Shown: positions 42,095 through 53,219, counted from the first letter of the stretch. The stretch: 64,000 nt of DNA from Lepidostoma basale (GCA_022606425.2 JAHDVF020000246.1:202421-266420); one strand, 5' to 3'. A program made the numbers and translations. The notes: generated from the letters alone by a model not told the origin.

Positions 42095-42738
42095 TAAGTT
42101 AACTTTAAAATAAAATGATTATTTATTACATCGAATATTGAGTTTGATGAACAGAAAGCAAATTCTGTTTCTCGAAAGATGTTTACTTAAGGCTTATGTA
42201 AGCCTCTTTTTGATGTTATTATGAATTAATTTTCTCTTGAACGATACAGATAAAGATTAAAAACAAGATATTAAAAGGTTATTCACGGAGAGTTTTCGCT
42301 CTTAAATTGTTCATATTAAATTTTAGCACGACTTAGTGGACCCACCCCAGCTTTGGGGTGTGATAATAAATGCTTTTAATTTGGTTGTTATCCCCGTAAT
42401 GTCACCTCTTTCGGATTTGGTATCCGAGGGGATTATTTTATCTGCAGGTTTCGCCTAACTATCTCAGCAATATTATATTTTAAGGGTTAAATACTGGAAA
42501 TTTCATGTTTGTGTATAATCGTAAAATCGGATTATTATTTGTTTGAAAACTTAACATTACCGAGTTGTTAAAAACGTTATCACTCTCTTACACTTTATCA
42601 TATCACCAAAAACATACAATGGATATATTATACAATACATGTACTCGTATGTTGTATTTTACTAGTTTTATTTTTGCATTATTTTAGCAATTTTATTGCT
42701 GTAACTAAAAGACACTCAAATCTTTAAAATTAACTAAA
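42095..42738. other. AT-rich spacer
   Basis: No gene or shared repeat recognised. 42330-42460 is slightly GC-richer. Confidence 0.3.
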
Positions 42739-42742
42739 TATA

Positions 42743-44058
42743 CGAGGTCTGTTCAAAAAGTATCGCGAATTTTATATTTTTTCAAAAAGTATTTATTTAT
42801 TCATGAATATCTATTTTGTCCCCTTCAAAGTAATTCCCCTCGGATATAATACATTTATGCCAACGTTTTTTCCAATCCTCGAAGCACTTAAAAAAATCAT
42901 TTTTTGTGATCTTGTTCAGCTCCTCCTTCGATGCCGTCTTTATCTCCTCAATCGTGGCGTAGCGTCGTCCTTTCATGGGCCTCTTCAGTTTTGGAAACAG
43001 GAAAAAGTCACAGGGGGCCAGGTCTGGGGAATACGGTGGCTGCGGCACCATTACTGTGTTGTTTTTGGCCAAATATTCGCGCACAAGCAACGATGTGTGA
43101 GCAGGGGCGTTATCATGGTGCAAAAGCCAGTTTTTGTTCTTCCACAAATCCGGGCGTTTCTGGCGGATTGCTTCGCGCAAATTGCGCATAACTTGCAGGT
43201 AATATTCCTTATTGACCGTACTACCCTGTGGCAAGAACTCATGATGCACCACGCCCCTGCAATCGAAGAAAACTGTGAGCAAAACCTTCACGTTCGACCG
43301 AACTTGGCGCGCTTTTTTTGGTCTTGGCTCATGCGGCAGCTTCCATTGGGATGATTGAGCTTTGGTTTCCACGTCATAACCATAAACCCATGATTCGTCA
43401 CCAGTTATGACCCTCTGGAGCACATTTGGGTCGTCACGGACCGAGTCCAACATCTCCTGAGCAATGTTAACGCGATGCTGTTTTTGGTCGAAATTGAGCA
43501 ATTTTGGCACGAATTTCGCGGCGACCCGACTCATGCCCAAATCATTGGTTAAAATCGAATGGCACGAGCCAATCGATATGTTTAGGTCCTCAGCAACTTC
43601 TCTAACGGTGATTCGACGATTGGCTAATACTATTTTCTTCACTTTATCAATGTTTTCGTCTGTTGTTGACGTGCTCGGGCGTCCGGCACGCTCTTCGTCG
43701 TTCATATCTTCTCGGCCCTCTGAGAACATTTTGTACCACCGATAAACGTTGCTTTGGTCCAAGGTAGCTTCACCATATGCCACAGTCAACATTCAAAATG
43801 CGTCCGCGCACTTTATTTTGTTTTTCACACAAAATTTGATACAGATTCTTTGATCCATTTTTTGGAATAGGCAAAAATCGAAGACGAACCAAAACACATC
43901 CAAGCAAAACAGCTGTCAAAAATTAACTAAACATTCAAAATGGCCGACCTTGTCAGCATAAGTAAGGGACATGAGTACCAACATAACGCTACAAAAAAAT
44001 CAAAAATCAAATATACGTAGCCAGCGGAAATTCAAAATTCGCGATACTTTTGACCTCG
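42743..44058 (-). mobile_element. mariner element with TIRs, nearly intact
   Basis: 1316 bp bounded by TA (42741-42742 and 44059-44060). The left end CGAGGTCTGTTCAAAAAGTA and inverted right end CGAGGTCAAAAGTATCGCGA match. The right end lacks about six bases after CGAGGTC that are present at the left (TGTTCA). It carries one nearly open transposase gene. Confidence 0.93.
42797..43858 (-). pseudogene. mariner transposase with a single nonsense codon
   Basis: From the ATG at 43858 the frame gives MDQRICIKFCVKNKIKCADA and F, then TGA at 43795-43793, then 331 open residues to 42797. The stop falls where CGA (Arg) would be expected, so one CpG C-to-T change explains it. Domains: N-terminal helix-turn-helix (NVYRWYKMFSEGREDM; RITVREVAEDLNISIGSCHS). 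The first catalytic D is in RVITGDESWVYGYD, the second in WLLHHDNAPAH and the third in PPYSPDLAPCDFFLF, with 34 residues between the last two (DD34D). It acts in the nucleus on its own TIRs. The open part may restart at the internal ATG, but would lack the first helix region. Confidence 0.92.
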
Positions 44059-44239
44059 TATACGGTATATAGAACTCGTTATCAAAGTTAAGTATTTGCA
44101 ACTTAGTTTTAACAACATATTTATATTAAGTTGATGATTTTAATAGTAAAATGTGACTTTATGTAGCGAATATTGATTTTATTTGAGCTTCATAATTTTA
44201 AATATATTGTTTTTTGAATAAAGTTATAACATTCGATTC

Positions 44240-44615
44240 AACAACAACACAACAACAAACCATCACGCCGTTTCTCCGCAGGCGTAGGCAGAGAGAATGG
44301 ACCGCCACACTACTCTATCCTGGCAAACCTCTCTAGATTCCTCCACATTCATACAACAAGTCATACACGCACGACGATTCCTCCGACTTCTAACATGACC
44401 AACCTTTAAAGTTTGATTAATTTGGTCATGCCATGTTTTCCTCGGTCTGCCTCGACTTCGTACCCAATTTACATCATTAACGTATACTTTCTTAACCATT
44501 CTTTCTCCACCCATGCGTTCCATATGTCCGAACCAACGCAGGGATCTTTTCATAATTTTGTTCACTTCTTCCTTCTTCCGCTCTACATTCCTTACTCATA
44601 TCAGCATTCCATTCA
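44240..44615 (-). pseudogene. LINE-B copy, GTT-tail type
   Basis: Minus-strand ORF of 100 residues (44565-44263): MNKIMKRSLRWFGHMERMGG, ERMVKKVYVNDVNWVRSRGR and [20 protein letters not shown], ending LSAYACGETA. A CAACAACACAACAACAAACC tail lies at 44242-44261. A frame break upstream separates the EECRA region. Confidence 0.88.
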
Positions 44616-44842
44616 ATATATTTTATATTGAATAAATCATATTAAAGATTACAAAAATTATACATATACATATTGATCAAAACCACCGTTTCCATGAAGT
44701 ATTATTGTATTTATTTAAGGTGATATATTTGGCCTTGCAGGTTTTTTGATAATACCCTAGCAAAGCGAAACATTTAACTACTACAAAATATGAGTACATT
44801 ATATTATATATTCTAGAAAACGCATATTTCCATCAACATTCC

Positions 44843-45005
44843 TTCGTAGCAGAGTGGCAAAGCTATGACTGCCGCATCGAAGGTCCCGGGTTCGATTCCC
44901 GGCGATGGCAGTGTTATTCTCACACTGTTTTTAGTCTGGTGTAGAATTCACCAGACAATAAAATGGCGATAGATTAGCTACCTAGCAAATGTCATGAGAA
45001 TCAAT
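44843..45005 (+). repeat. SINE1 copy
   Basis: Starts CCTTCGTAGCAGAGTGGCAA, with B box GGTCCCGGGTTCGATTCCCG and body through ATGGCGATAGATTAGCTACC. It ends ATGAGAATCAATATTA. A-box region TAGCAGAGTGG. Confidence 0.82.
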
Positions 45006-45061
45006 ATTATAGGTTAAAAAGGTTGTATACAAAATCTATAATAAAATATATGTAATAACTT

Positions 45062-45665
45062 GCTAACTAACCATCACGCCGTCTCCCCGAAGGGGAAGGC
45101 AGAAATAATAAACTGCCACACTTTTCTTTCCAGACATATTTCTTTCGCTTCCTCAACATTCATACACAGTGTCATGCACGCGCGTCGATTTCTCAGACTT
45201 TTCACATGGCCGACATTCAATATTTGATTTATTTCATCGTGTCACGTTTACATCGGTCTTCCTCTATTTCTAGTTCCATTTAAACCTTTAACATTTTTTT
45301 TACCATTCTTGCTTCATTCATTCTTTCCATATTTCCAAACCATCTTAATGAGCCTTTAATTATTTTGTTCATAACACCATCATTCGCACCGCATTCACTT
45401 CTAATTTTTTCATTCTACCCTCTATCATACGCAGAGTGTCGGCACATTTATCTAAGAGATCTCATTTATGCTGCATTTATTCTAATTTTATCCTAACTAA
45501 CTAACTAACTAACCATCACGTCTCCTCGAAGGGGTAGGCAGAAAGAATGGACACTTTTCTTTCCTGAAATATTTCTTTTGCGTTAGCAATAACATTCATA
45601 CATTTACTTTTATCCTTCTTTTGCCATTTCCACGATTCGCTGGTTTCTATACATAAAGGTCGGTA
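45062..45665 (-). pseudogene. LINE-B copy with a nested LINE-B
   Basis: Minus-strand GTTA-tail copy (45062-45485, resuming at 45617-45665). Coding debris covers GRCKRDT-like RPR region, GSLRWFGNMERMNEAR, MNKIIKGSLRW, SECGANDGVMNK and, after the nested copy, NQRIVEMAKEG and VLYRPLCIET-like sequence. Many frame breaks. A second LINE-B fragment is inserted at 45495-45607. Confidence 0.78.
45495..45607 (-). mobile_element. 5'-truncated LINE-B inserted into LINE-B, 9-bp duplication
   Basis: Only the last 110 or so bases of LINE-B with its (TTAG)n tail. It is flanked by TTTTATCCT at 45486-45494 and 45608-45616, which belong to the older copy. This is a clear case of self-nesting. Confidence 0.82.
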
Positions 45666-45719
45666 CAATAACACCATTGTGCAGTTGTTGGAGAAGAAAT
45701 ATTTAAATTGATAGAGATT

Positions 45720-46030
45720 GATATGTTTTATCTCATTTTATAATCATCAAATAGAAACAAGAATATATGATTCGGATATTTCGTATGACTCGACTTTGCT
45801 TGTCCCCGACAATCTTCTGCGACAACGGCTACATAGATTATTTCACCTGCCACCGTGTTCAACCAACCCACCTAAGGTAACGCCCGTGGGCAGGGATGTA
45901 CCCTTTCTAAACCGCATCTCTTTGGATGAGGACATTTTCCACTGTAGTGAGGCTTTATTAAGAAAGCATCTCAAATGTATTAAATTGCTAACATACTTGT
46001 TTTTTATTCTATCATTCTTCAAAGATTAAA
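45720..46030 (+). pseudogene. LINE-G C-terminal fragment
   Basis: ORF of 103 codons: YDSTLLVPDNLLRQRLHRLF, HLPPCSTN, VTPVGRDVPFLNRISLDEDI. It parallels the LINE-G copy at 47.65 kb (FVPDRYLRQRQHRLFYLP, NAVSSEINDFHVS). It is the end of an RT protein of the CR1/jockey group type. Truncated on both sides. Confidence 0.65.
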
Positions 46031-46064
46031 AGTGCTCTTCAAGTTTTTTTTGTTTTTATTTTAA

Positions 46065-46226
46065 CTAACTAACTAACAAACCATCAAGCCGTCTCCCCGA
46101 AAGGGTAGGCAGAAAGAATGGACTGTCACACTTTAACCGATGCGGCACTCCATCCTTCTCTTTTCGCCCCGCGGGAGACGCGGTGTGATGGGTTGCGAAC
46201 CTCATCGCCACCAATAGGCATCTCCC
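46065..46226 (-). repeat. SINE2 full-length copy with 12-bp target-site duplication
   Basis: Flanked by GTTTTTATTTTA at 46053-46064 and 46227-46238. Minus strand starts CGGGAGATGCCTATTGGTGG, has the B-box-like GGTTCGCAACCC, and ends in the LINE-B-like tail with (TTAG)n. It fixes the full SINE2 length at about 160 bp. Confidence 0.88.
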
Positions 46227-46261
46227 GTTTTTATTTTATAATTATAAATGATAATTTTTTT

Positions 46262-47105
46262 CTTTTTCTTCTTCTTCTTTTAATAGATCTGACGATCTGT
46301 GACACAGAAATCATGTCTCGTCGGATGATGAGATCCAGCTGTCCCTCCATCTCTTAGGCGGTCTTCCAGGTGGGCGGTGTCCGGAGGGAATTTCATAAGC
46401 GGCTGTATATGCAAGTCTGTCACCATTCATTCGGGCTACATGGTCCCTCCAGTATCTTCTTCTGGATCTACTCCACTGAACGATATTCTCTATTTCGCAA
46501 GTTTTTCTTATGTCTACGTTGCGGACAGGATCTCGGAGGGTTTTTCCAGTGATTGATCTTAGGACCTTCATTTCCGATGTTCTTAGTAGTCCCTTGGTTC
46601 GCACAGTGTCAGCCTGCGTCTTTACAGCGTACGTCATGATAGGTCGCACGAATGTTTTATAGATTCTGATCTTGCTATCGACATGCATTTGCTTGTTCTT
46701 CCAGACCAGATACTTCAGGCATCCTGACACGGCAGAGGCTTTACTGACTTGTTCACGTACTTCGGTATAAAGGTCATTTTGGCTGCAGATCTCTACTCCC
46801 AAATATCTGAAACTCATTACTTGCTCTACAGGTATATCATCAACAGTCAGCTTACATCTTGTAGGTTGCCTAGATATAGTGAGACTTTTTGCTTTGTTGG
46901 CTGATATAGCCATATTTAGCCTTTGTGATATTGTGTGGAATTTGTACAACATTCTTTGTAGGTCATCTTCAGACTCTGCTATTAATGCGGCATCGTCTGC
47001 ATAGCAAATGACGTTCACAGTTTTACGGCCCATTTTATAACCTAGTCTCAAGCCAGCTACCTCTTCTATGATTTCGTCCATAATAAGATATGGTCCTTCG
47101 TCCAT
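46262..47105 (-). pseudogene. LINE-A reverse transcriptase, longest copy, with YADD
   Basis: Minus-strand ORF of 264 residues (47105-46311). Order: GLRLGYKMGRKTVNVICYAD and DAALIAES (RT motif C, YADD, the metal-binding catalytic site), MAISANKAKSLTISRQPTRC, VMSFRYLGVEICSQNDLYTE, DSKIRIYKTFVRPIMTYAV, GKTLRDPVRNVDIRKTCEIE, SRSRRRYWRDHVARM and GRPPKRWRDSWISSSDET. A (TTC)n tail lies at 46264-46279. The upstream RT motifs and endonuclease are truncated. Frame intact, so it is relatively young. Confidence 0.9.
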
Positions 47106-47350
47106 ATAAGATGATAATTTTAAACTGTTAAATTAAATAACTTTGTTTTATCATCAATATCACAATTGTATTTTATTTTACGCGACAGCTGTTTCATCAA
47201 CCTATGTTGATATCATCAGGTGTTACAATAATATATTATTGTAACACCTGATGATGTCAGCATAGGTTGATGAAACAGCTGTCGCGTTAAATAAAATACA
47301 ATTGTGTTACAAAAACCAAATTCATTCAATTTAACAGTTTAAAATGTTAA
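47106..47350. repeat. HH-A head-to-head hammerhead-like pair
   Basis: Minus core: CTGATGA (47219-47213), T, ATCAAC/GTTGAT perfect stem II, GAAAC (47195-47191), AGCT, GTC. Plus core: CTGATGA (47248-47254), T, GTCAGC/GTTGAT, GAAAC (47272-47276), AGCT, GTC (47281-47283). Only 28 bases lie between the two CTGATGA boxes. The arms extend as inverted repeats through CGCGACAGCTG and TACAATTGTG. Confidence 0.78.
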
Positions 47351-47399
47351 GGTGGACTATTTAAGTGATATTTGCATAAATGATTAGAAAAAAAATATT

Positions 47400-47555
47400 T
47401 TTTTAAACCCACGCTGGAGGATGGAGCTTACAGAATTAAAAGAAACCTTGAACTTGAAGTACTGATTAAACAAAAAACAGTAGTGAGATTCTGTAAGTCT
47501 CAACGTCTACGGTGGGCTGGCCATGTAGAAAAAATGCCAGAGGGTAGAACACCAC
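47400..47555 (+). pseudogene. LINE-E C-terminal remnant
   Basis: Frame TLEDGAYRIKRNLELEVL, then VVRFCKSQRLRWAGHVEKMP and EGRTP. The RLRWAGHVxRM block is typical of the end of LINE RT proteins. No tail recognised. Confidence 0.6.
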
Positions 47556-47644
47556 AAATTAATTTAAGTGGTAAAATAATTTCTTCTGTATTCCCCATTA
47601 CTTTGTATTGTGAATTCATAATTGAGCAATATTTTATTAAATAT

Positions 47645-48085
47645 AACAACATTTTCAACTATAACCAATTCTCTACGGCTTCGAACAGATGGACATCTAA
47701 TAACCCATTTCTTCAGATTAATTAGGGGATACTTCGAGAACTCGGCCGTACTGGAGGATGTTGGTCTTTTTGTCCCCGATAGATATCTCCGACAGCGACA
47801 ACACAGATTGTTTTACCTACCGGTGATACCGGTGGGAAGATCAATTAGTCTGCTGAACGCGGTCTCCTCGGAGATCAACGACTTTCATGTTAGTGAAAGT
47901 ACGTTCAAGGGACAAATACTCTTGACTTTGGAAAGTATCTTGTCTTCCTAATGTCGAACCATCACTAATGCGTTCCTGGCATTATGTTGTATATGTATAA
48001 TATCTTACATGTACTCAATAGATGCCTTAAACATTAATGCTGTTTGTAATGTCTTTTGAGTAAATAAACTGATTTGATTTGATTA
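47645..48085 (+). pseudogene. LINE-G 3' end, best copy
   Basis: ORF from 47622: LRTDGHLITHFFRLIRGYFE, NSAVLEDVGLFVPDRYLRQR, QHRLFYLP and SISLLNAVSSEINDFHVSES. About 110 bases of 3' UTR follow, including CATTATGTTGTATATG. The end is AATAAACTGATTTGATTTGA, so the tail repeats GATTT. Confidence 0.7.
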
Positions 48086-48089
48086 AAAA

Positions 48090-49080
48090 TAGAAAAAATA
48101 TTATAAAATTCAAACAACCATATTTTCTCGCAGAGAAACCCTTAAAAATATTTTTTTAAACATATTTTTAACGAATGTGGTCAATTAACTAACCCCATTC
48201 ATGAAAACAATTTTTAAATATTTATTTTGTACACTCGTATGTTAGTATTTATTGTTTCTTGAACAATGATATTAAACTCCATATTAAATAATTAATAAGC
48301 ATGAAAACGTCCATTTTCTAGAAGTTTTATTAAATTTTAAGGCATTATCAAAAGTCTAAGGCATTATAAAATGTCGTTCATACAAAATATAATATTAATT
48401 CTGGAAACATACGTTTTCAATCGTATTAATTAATTAATATGTAATTATACTAATAAAGGACTTCTGTGTACCGAAACATGTTTGTTTTAATTTTAATTTT
48501 AAATGAATTGTTGTATAGAAAAATAACAATATTGTTCAGGGTAAAATCAGGGTTCAGGGCTTAAGCTAATTATTCCTTAAATTTTATGCATAAATAGCGC
48601 AATAACAGATTCTGCTAGGAGGCCTTAATTAGAGGTGATGGATGGTCTGCCGCGAGTCTTCGGTAAATATTAAAGGGGGATTATGACGGCAGGGTAGGCC
48701 GGAGGGGTAGGGAGCCTGCCGTGGGGTGCTAACTTAAAAACTTTCGCGGGGTAAAAAATCAATTATTCCGGACTCATTAACGCCGGAAATATTCATAGCA
48801 GAAACGAAAAACACCAATCAAAGTTTTATCCGTAATTCCATTAATAGTAACATAATAATGGAAAATAATTCTAGGACTTTTAAGACAATCTATCAACAAT
48901 TTATCTTGTTTGCAAGAGACTTATGGATTACATATTTAATACTTAGGATGAATTCTCTTTTTATGTTCTAAATATTATTTTGTATTTTCCTTATATTTAT
49001 CGTTTTATTTGGGAGTAGCGATCTGCAACCATATTGACCTTAATACCAAAGAACGATAACGAGTAATAAATATGTATATA
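48090..49080. other. AT-rich stretch with HH-F debris and a GC-rich patch
   Basis: 48245-48430 carries HH-F arms (TTTTCTAGAAGTTTTATTAA). 48640-48740 is a GC-rich unique patch (GGCAGGGTAGGCCGGAGGGG). No gene recognised. Confidence 0.35.
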
Positions 49081-49084
49081 TAAT

Positions 49085-49555
49085 AAATATCACCCATCAA
49101 CTTGAAGAGGAAAGTGTATGAAGCTTGTGTTCTGCCAGTAAGTATATATGGTCTTGAACCTGCCACTCTGACAAAGCACAGTGCAGAGAGACTAAGAGTC
49201 ATGCAGCGAGCGATGGAGAGAGCCATGCTAGGCCTGTCCTTTAGAGGTAGAGTCAGGAACGAAACGGTGAGGGATAAAACAAGAGCCACAGACGTGATCC
49301 ACCGGGTGACGACTTTAAAATGGAAATGGGCAGGGCATGTCGCTAGAGCTGCAGATGAAAGATGGACCAAAATACTGCTGAATTGGAGACCGAGAGACAA
49401 GAGATGAAGAGTAGGAAGATCACAAATGAGGTGGAGGGATGACCTGGAACGATACGCTGGGGTGCTATGGATGCAGACTGCGCAGGAGAGATCGACATGG
49501 TGGGACATGGAGGAGGCTTTCATCCAGGAGTGGACGGCGATAAGCTGAAGAAGAA
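49085..49555 (+). pseudogene. LINE-C (RTE-type) C-terminal region
   Basis: ORF 49102-49407: KRKVYEACVLPVSIYGLEPA, LRVMQRAMERAMLGLSFRGR and TTLKWKWAGHVARAADERWT. A TGA follows PRDKR. The frame then continues RVGRSQMRWRDDLERYAGVL, WMQTAQERSTWWDMEEAFIQ and EWTAIS. All blocks of the RTE-type C-terminus are present in order. The tail is GAAGAAGAAGAATAAATA. RT catalytic core missing. Confidence 0.85.
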
Positions 49556-49573
49556 GAATAAATATATAAAATA

Positions 49574-49655
49574 AAGCTTCTGCCGTGTCAGGGTGCCTGA
49601 AGAATAAATATATGCGAATCGACAGCAAGTTCAGAATCTATAAGACATGCGTGCG
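49574..49655 (+). pseudogene. LINE-A short fragment
   Basis: Frame KASAVSGCLKNKYMRIDSKF, then RIYKTCVRH. It directly follows the LINE-C tail. Truncated at both ends. Confidence 0.7.
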
Positions 49656-49664
49656 ACATGCGAA

Positions 49665-51045
49665 AAAAAAATATGAAAAACATAGATACCAGAATAAAAT
49701 CAGGCTATTAATTATTCAGGATATTAGCCAATAAACATAATGCACAGATTTGATAACGAATAAGGTGATTTAGATATCTTTTCGTCCACTTATCTTATCT
49801 CCGAAAAAAAGTGGGTGGCTATAAATTTTTCCTTGGAAAATTGGATGATACCTTAAAAAGGTTGGGAATGTATGTTTAATACCCTGGCAATAATGGCTTA
49901 TCGAAAATACCGATTTGTTGTTTTGGAGAGTCTAAAATAAAACGTTCAATGCTTGATCCTTGTCTAGACCGAATCGAGTATAAGCCTATGACATGAGTGG
50001 ATGTAGAGAACACAGTTATTTGAATTTGGAAATATATTTTCATTTATTTTTTAAATCGCGTTTTGTATTCGGAAATAGAAATTCTACGTCTGTCAGTATG
50101 ATACTACGTGAACTATGCATGTTTTTTTATTTGCATACGAATGCGTATTAAAATAAAGAAAAAAAATATGCTTGCTTATTGTTTCTTGAACAATGAATTA
50201 CAGCTCCATTTTAAATAATCAACACGAATGAAAACGTTTAATACAAATGAAGACATTTGATAATACAGCTACATTTGATAAACATACGAAACATGTCGTT
50301 CACATAAAATATAATAAAACTTCTAAAAACAGACGTTTTCATTTGTATTAGAAATACATACTTTCACAACAATAATAGATAGACTGTCATTTAAAATGAG
50401 GCCAGTATCTTGAGTACAAGTAAGAATGAGGCACGTTTTTTTTCTTCTTCGATTAACTATAAACGCAAAAAATACTTTTTATAATAACAAACTTCTGTGA
50501 CATTAATTTTCATTACATTGAGATAACAGCAGATTCTTTAAGAAATATATAGCACTCGATGGAGAAATATTTAAAGAAAATGCGTAGGCAGATATTAAGA
50601 GTATGTTATACGGAATATTTTGCTTAGATGAAGAAATCAGGCAGTCGGCGGGCGCAGATATTGATGGATGACGCGTCACTCCGAATTATTGTGAACGCTC
50701 CGCTGATCGCGGAAATTTAATGTTAACAAATTCTCAATCTTTTCCAAATTTTAGTGTCAGGATATAAAATTTAGAAACGAATCTATGATCGTCATTTAAT
50801 AAATCGGCTATCAAAACAGGAACCCCGTGTGAGCGAGTTCCCAGGCGAGATCTGGAGACGAGTTATCGACAATTCCAGTGGCGGGGGATGTACATATGTG
50901 AATGTGAACTATTGTAACAAGGCAAGGGCACGACCTAGGAAATTGACTTCGGGATAAAATTTTGGAGTATTTTAGTATCCACAAAGAGTCGTTCATAGTC
51001 AAAGTAAGAAAGTGCAATAGACAGTCAATTTCAAGAAATACTTAG
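49665..51045. other. Mostly unassigned, one HH-F copy
   Basis: 50175-50355 is HH-F: CGAAACATGTCGTTCACATA at about 50293 keeps a GAAAC, ATGTC block, followed by TAATAAAACTTCTAAAAACA. The rest holds no recognised gene. ORFs below 70 codons have no domain. Confidence 0.4.
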
Positions 51046-51049
51046 GAAA

Positions 51050-51165
51050 TTGAAAAACTTTGTTAAATCCACTGTTTAATAAAAAATATAAAAAACACGA
51101 CATGTTTCGGAGGACACTCCATCTTCAGGTGTAAAAATATAATAAAAACTGAACAAAGAATGGAG
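51050..51165 (-). repeat. HH-C arm with complete hammerhead-like core
   Basis: Minus strand: CTGAAGA (51128-51122), T, GGAG/CTCC stem with loop TGTC, then C-GAAAC (51108-51104), ATGTC. All core boxes fit CTGANGA and GAAAC. GAAAC is followed by the palindrome ACATGT and C. The left flank matches the 41.0-kb HH-C arm. Confidence 0.68.
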
Positions 51166-51482
51166 ACACTCGGGGAGACAGCGTGATGGTTAGTTAGTTA
51201 GTTATAATAGTTAGTAAGTGAATTAAGTGCGAATTAAGATGGTTTGGACACATGGAAATAATAAATGAAGATAGAATGGTAAAGGAAGCACATGTAAACG
51301 ACGTAAACGGAACTAGAAAAAATAAAGAACGACGAAAACGTGGCACGATTAAATCAATAAAATATTACTAGTCGTTCAGATCTAGAAATCGACGTGGGTG
51401 CATGACACGATGTATGAATGTTGAGGAATCGAGAGAAGCATGCCAGAAAAAAACAGTGTGGCGCGATCGTTAGTTAGTTAGT
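51166..51482 (+). pseudogene. Two adjoining LINE-B 3' fragments
   Basis: 51166-51210 holds only the terminal bases with (GTTA)n. 51225-51482 is a longer decayed copy (RWFGHMEIINEDRMVKEAHV, NDVNGTRK, MTRCMNVEESREACQ) ending again in (GTTA)n. The first interrupts the HH-C arm. Confidence 0.7.
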
Positions 51483-51484
51483 TG

Positions 51485-52274
51485 ATATTTTTTCGTTTAT
51501 GTGTATGCTTTGTGATAATAGTATCACGTTTGAATGACTGGAATAATTTTAGATTTAAAAAATATTTTTCGACCTTCACTGGGACCAAGTTATGCTATAA
51601 ACGGATTACCCCCTTGCCCTTCCTTCAGCTCTCCTTACACCCTCCCGGCGTGTTACGGCATATCGAGCAAGGCACTCCCAATCTATATTTTTACAACCAG
51701 AAAATATTGAAAACTGCCGCCCGCATACGGAGGGCGGTTGCGCTGGGGGCGGTTAGGGGAGGGCGGGGGAACGCTTGCTTCAAAACATTTCATTCAAATA
51801 TTTTATTCCATTTTCCTTTTTTTTCTTACTTATCTAAATAAGATTACATGTTGTATTTTTATAAATTGAATAACCATGAATTCACGGGCTTCCAAAATTA
51901 AAACTTAACCTTTATATTGATAATACGCAGGAAGAAAATATTAGAATTTTTCTAAAACGATTTTATATTTACGCTTTTCAATATTTTTTCTTTCTGAATG
52001 TATATTCAAATTTATTGCTTTCATCTGTATATGAACACAAATTGATTGTATTTTATATGATCAAATAGACGTTTCGTAAATAATTGACAATCAACTTTTT
52101 GTGCTATTACAGGTTAATCGTGATTTATAATATTTTAGACGTAAACAGATTCGAAAACCGTATATGTAATTTTTCAAAGAATAAAACTAAGGGGTAGGTA
52201 CAATATTGGAAAATATAACTAAAGGGTTCAGTGTGGGAAACTAGAGTGTAGGGTATATAAGAATATGTATGCAA
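51485..52274. other. Unassigned stretch with a GC-rich patch
   Basis: 51590-51780 is GC-rich and unique (GCCCGCATACGGAGGGCGGT). A plus-strand ORF crosses it without recognisable domains. Otherwise AT-rich. Confidence 0.3.
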
Positions 52275-52734
52275 TAAAATCTTCTTCTTCTTCTCCTTCC
52301 TTATTGTAGACCTATGTGATCTGTTTTCCAGAGTCTTGCTCCTCCTGTGAGGTAGACTCCCAGCTGTCCTTCCATCTTTTAGGAGGTCTTCCACGAGGAC
52401 GAGTCTCATGAGGCTGATTATGCAATACAATATAAGGGAGTCTGGTGGTGTCTATTCTTTGAACATGACCGTACCAGTTCCTTTTTCGCTGTCTGCTCCA
52501 TCTTATAATATCCGCAACCTCACATATCTCTCTTATTCTGGTGTTTCTAACGCGATCTTTCAGTGTCTTGCCTGCTATCGTCCTCAGTGTCTTCATTTCG
52601 GAAGTCCTCGAAACTTGTTTGGCTCTAACTGTGTCAGTCCTTGCTTCGACGCCATATGTTATTATTGGTCTTACGCATGCTTTAAAGATTCTCATTTTAC
52701 TCTTAATGGCCATGTCTTTGTGCAATAAAATCAT
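52275..52734 (-). pseudogene. LINE-A RT C-terminal fragment, open frame
   Basis: Minus-strand ORF of 140 residues (52734-52312): AIKSKMRIFKACVRPIITYG, RTSEMKTLRTIAGKTLKDRV, REICEVADIIRWSRQRKRNW, YGHVQRIDT and RGRPPKRWKDSWESTSQEEQ. The (TTC)n tail is at 52281-52293. 5'-truncated after the catalytic motif. A divergent LINE-A subfamily. Confidence 0.85.
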
Positions 52735-52893
52735 TCTATATAAATATTAATTGAATTTTCGGTTTGTAGCAAATTTGCTTTACGAATGCCATGCCCTCAA
52801 GGGTTAAATACGTTGAGAAAAAAAAATTTACGAATCGATTTCAAATTCAAAAACCGGTACACTTAAGTGACAAATTTTTACATAAACAATTTA

Positions 52894-53219
52894 CAGTTGA
52901 ATCATAATTATTCGAACTACGACTATCCGAATCGCTGATTATCCGAATTGTTTTCAGTATTTCAGAAAAAAAAAAAATAAGACGGAAATATACTGCGACT
53001 CGCATTATAATTGAAACATAACATGTAAAAGTGTAATCTTTTTATTTAATTAATTTAAAAGTCTATTTCTTTTAAAATAAATTTTTTCTCCCATTTTCAA
53101 CATACATGCAGTAAATAATTAAAATAAAAAAAAAAATCGGAAAAAATCCATTTATCCGAATTTTTGATCATCCGATTGAGGTCCAGTCCTAATTGATTCG
53201 AATTATTGGAGTTCTACTG
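52894..53219. mobile_element. pogo/Tigger-like MITE
   Basis: 326 bp with TA at both ends (52892-52893 and 53220-53221). The left end CAGTTGAATCATAATTATTC and inverted right end CAGTAGAACTCCAATAATTC share the CAGTNGAA..C start typical of pogo/Tigger elements. TATCCGAAT-type motifs are repeated just inside both ends. No coding sequence. Confidence 0.75.
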
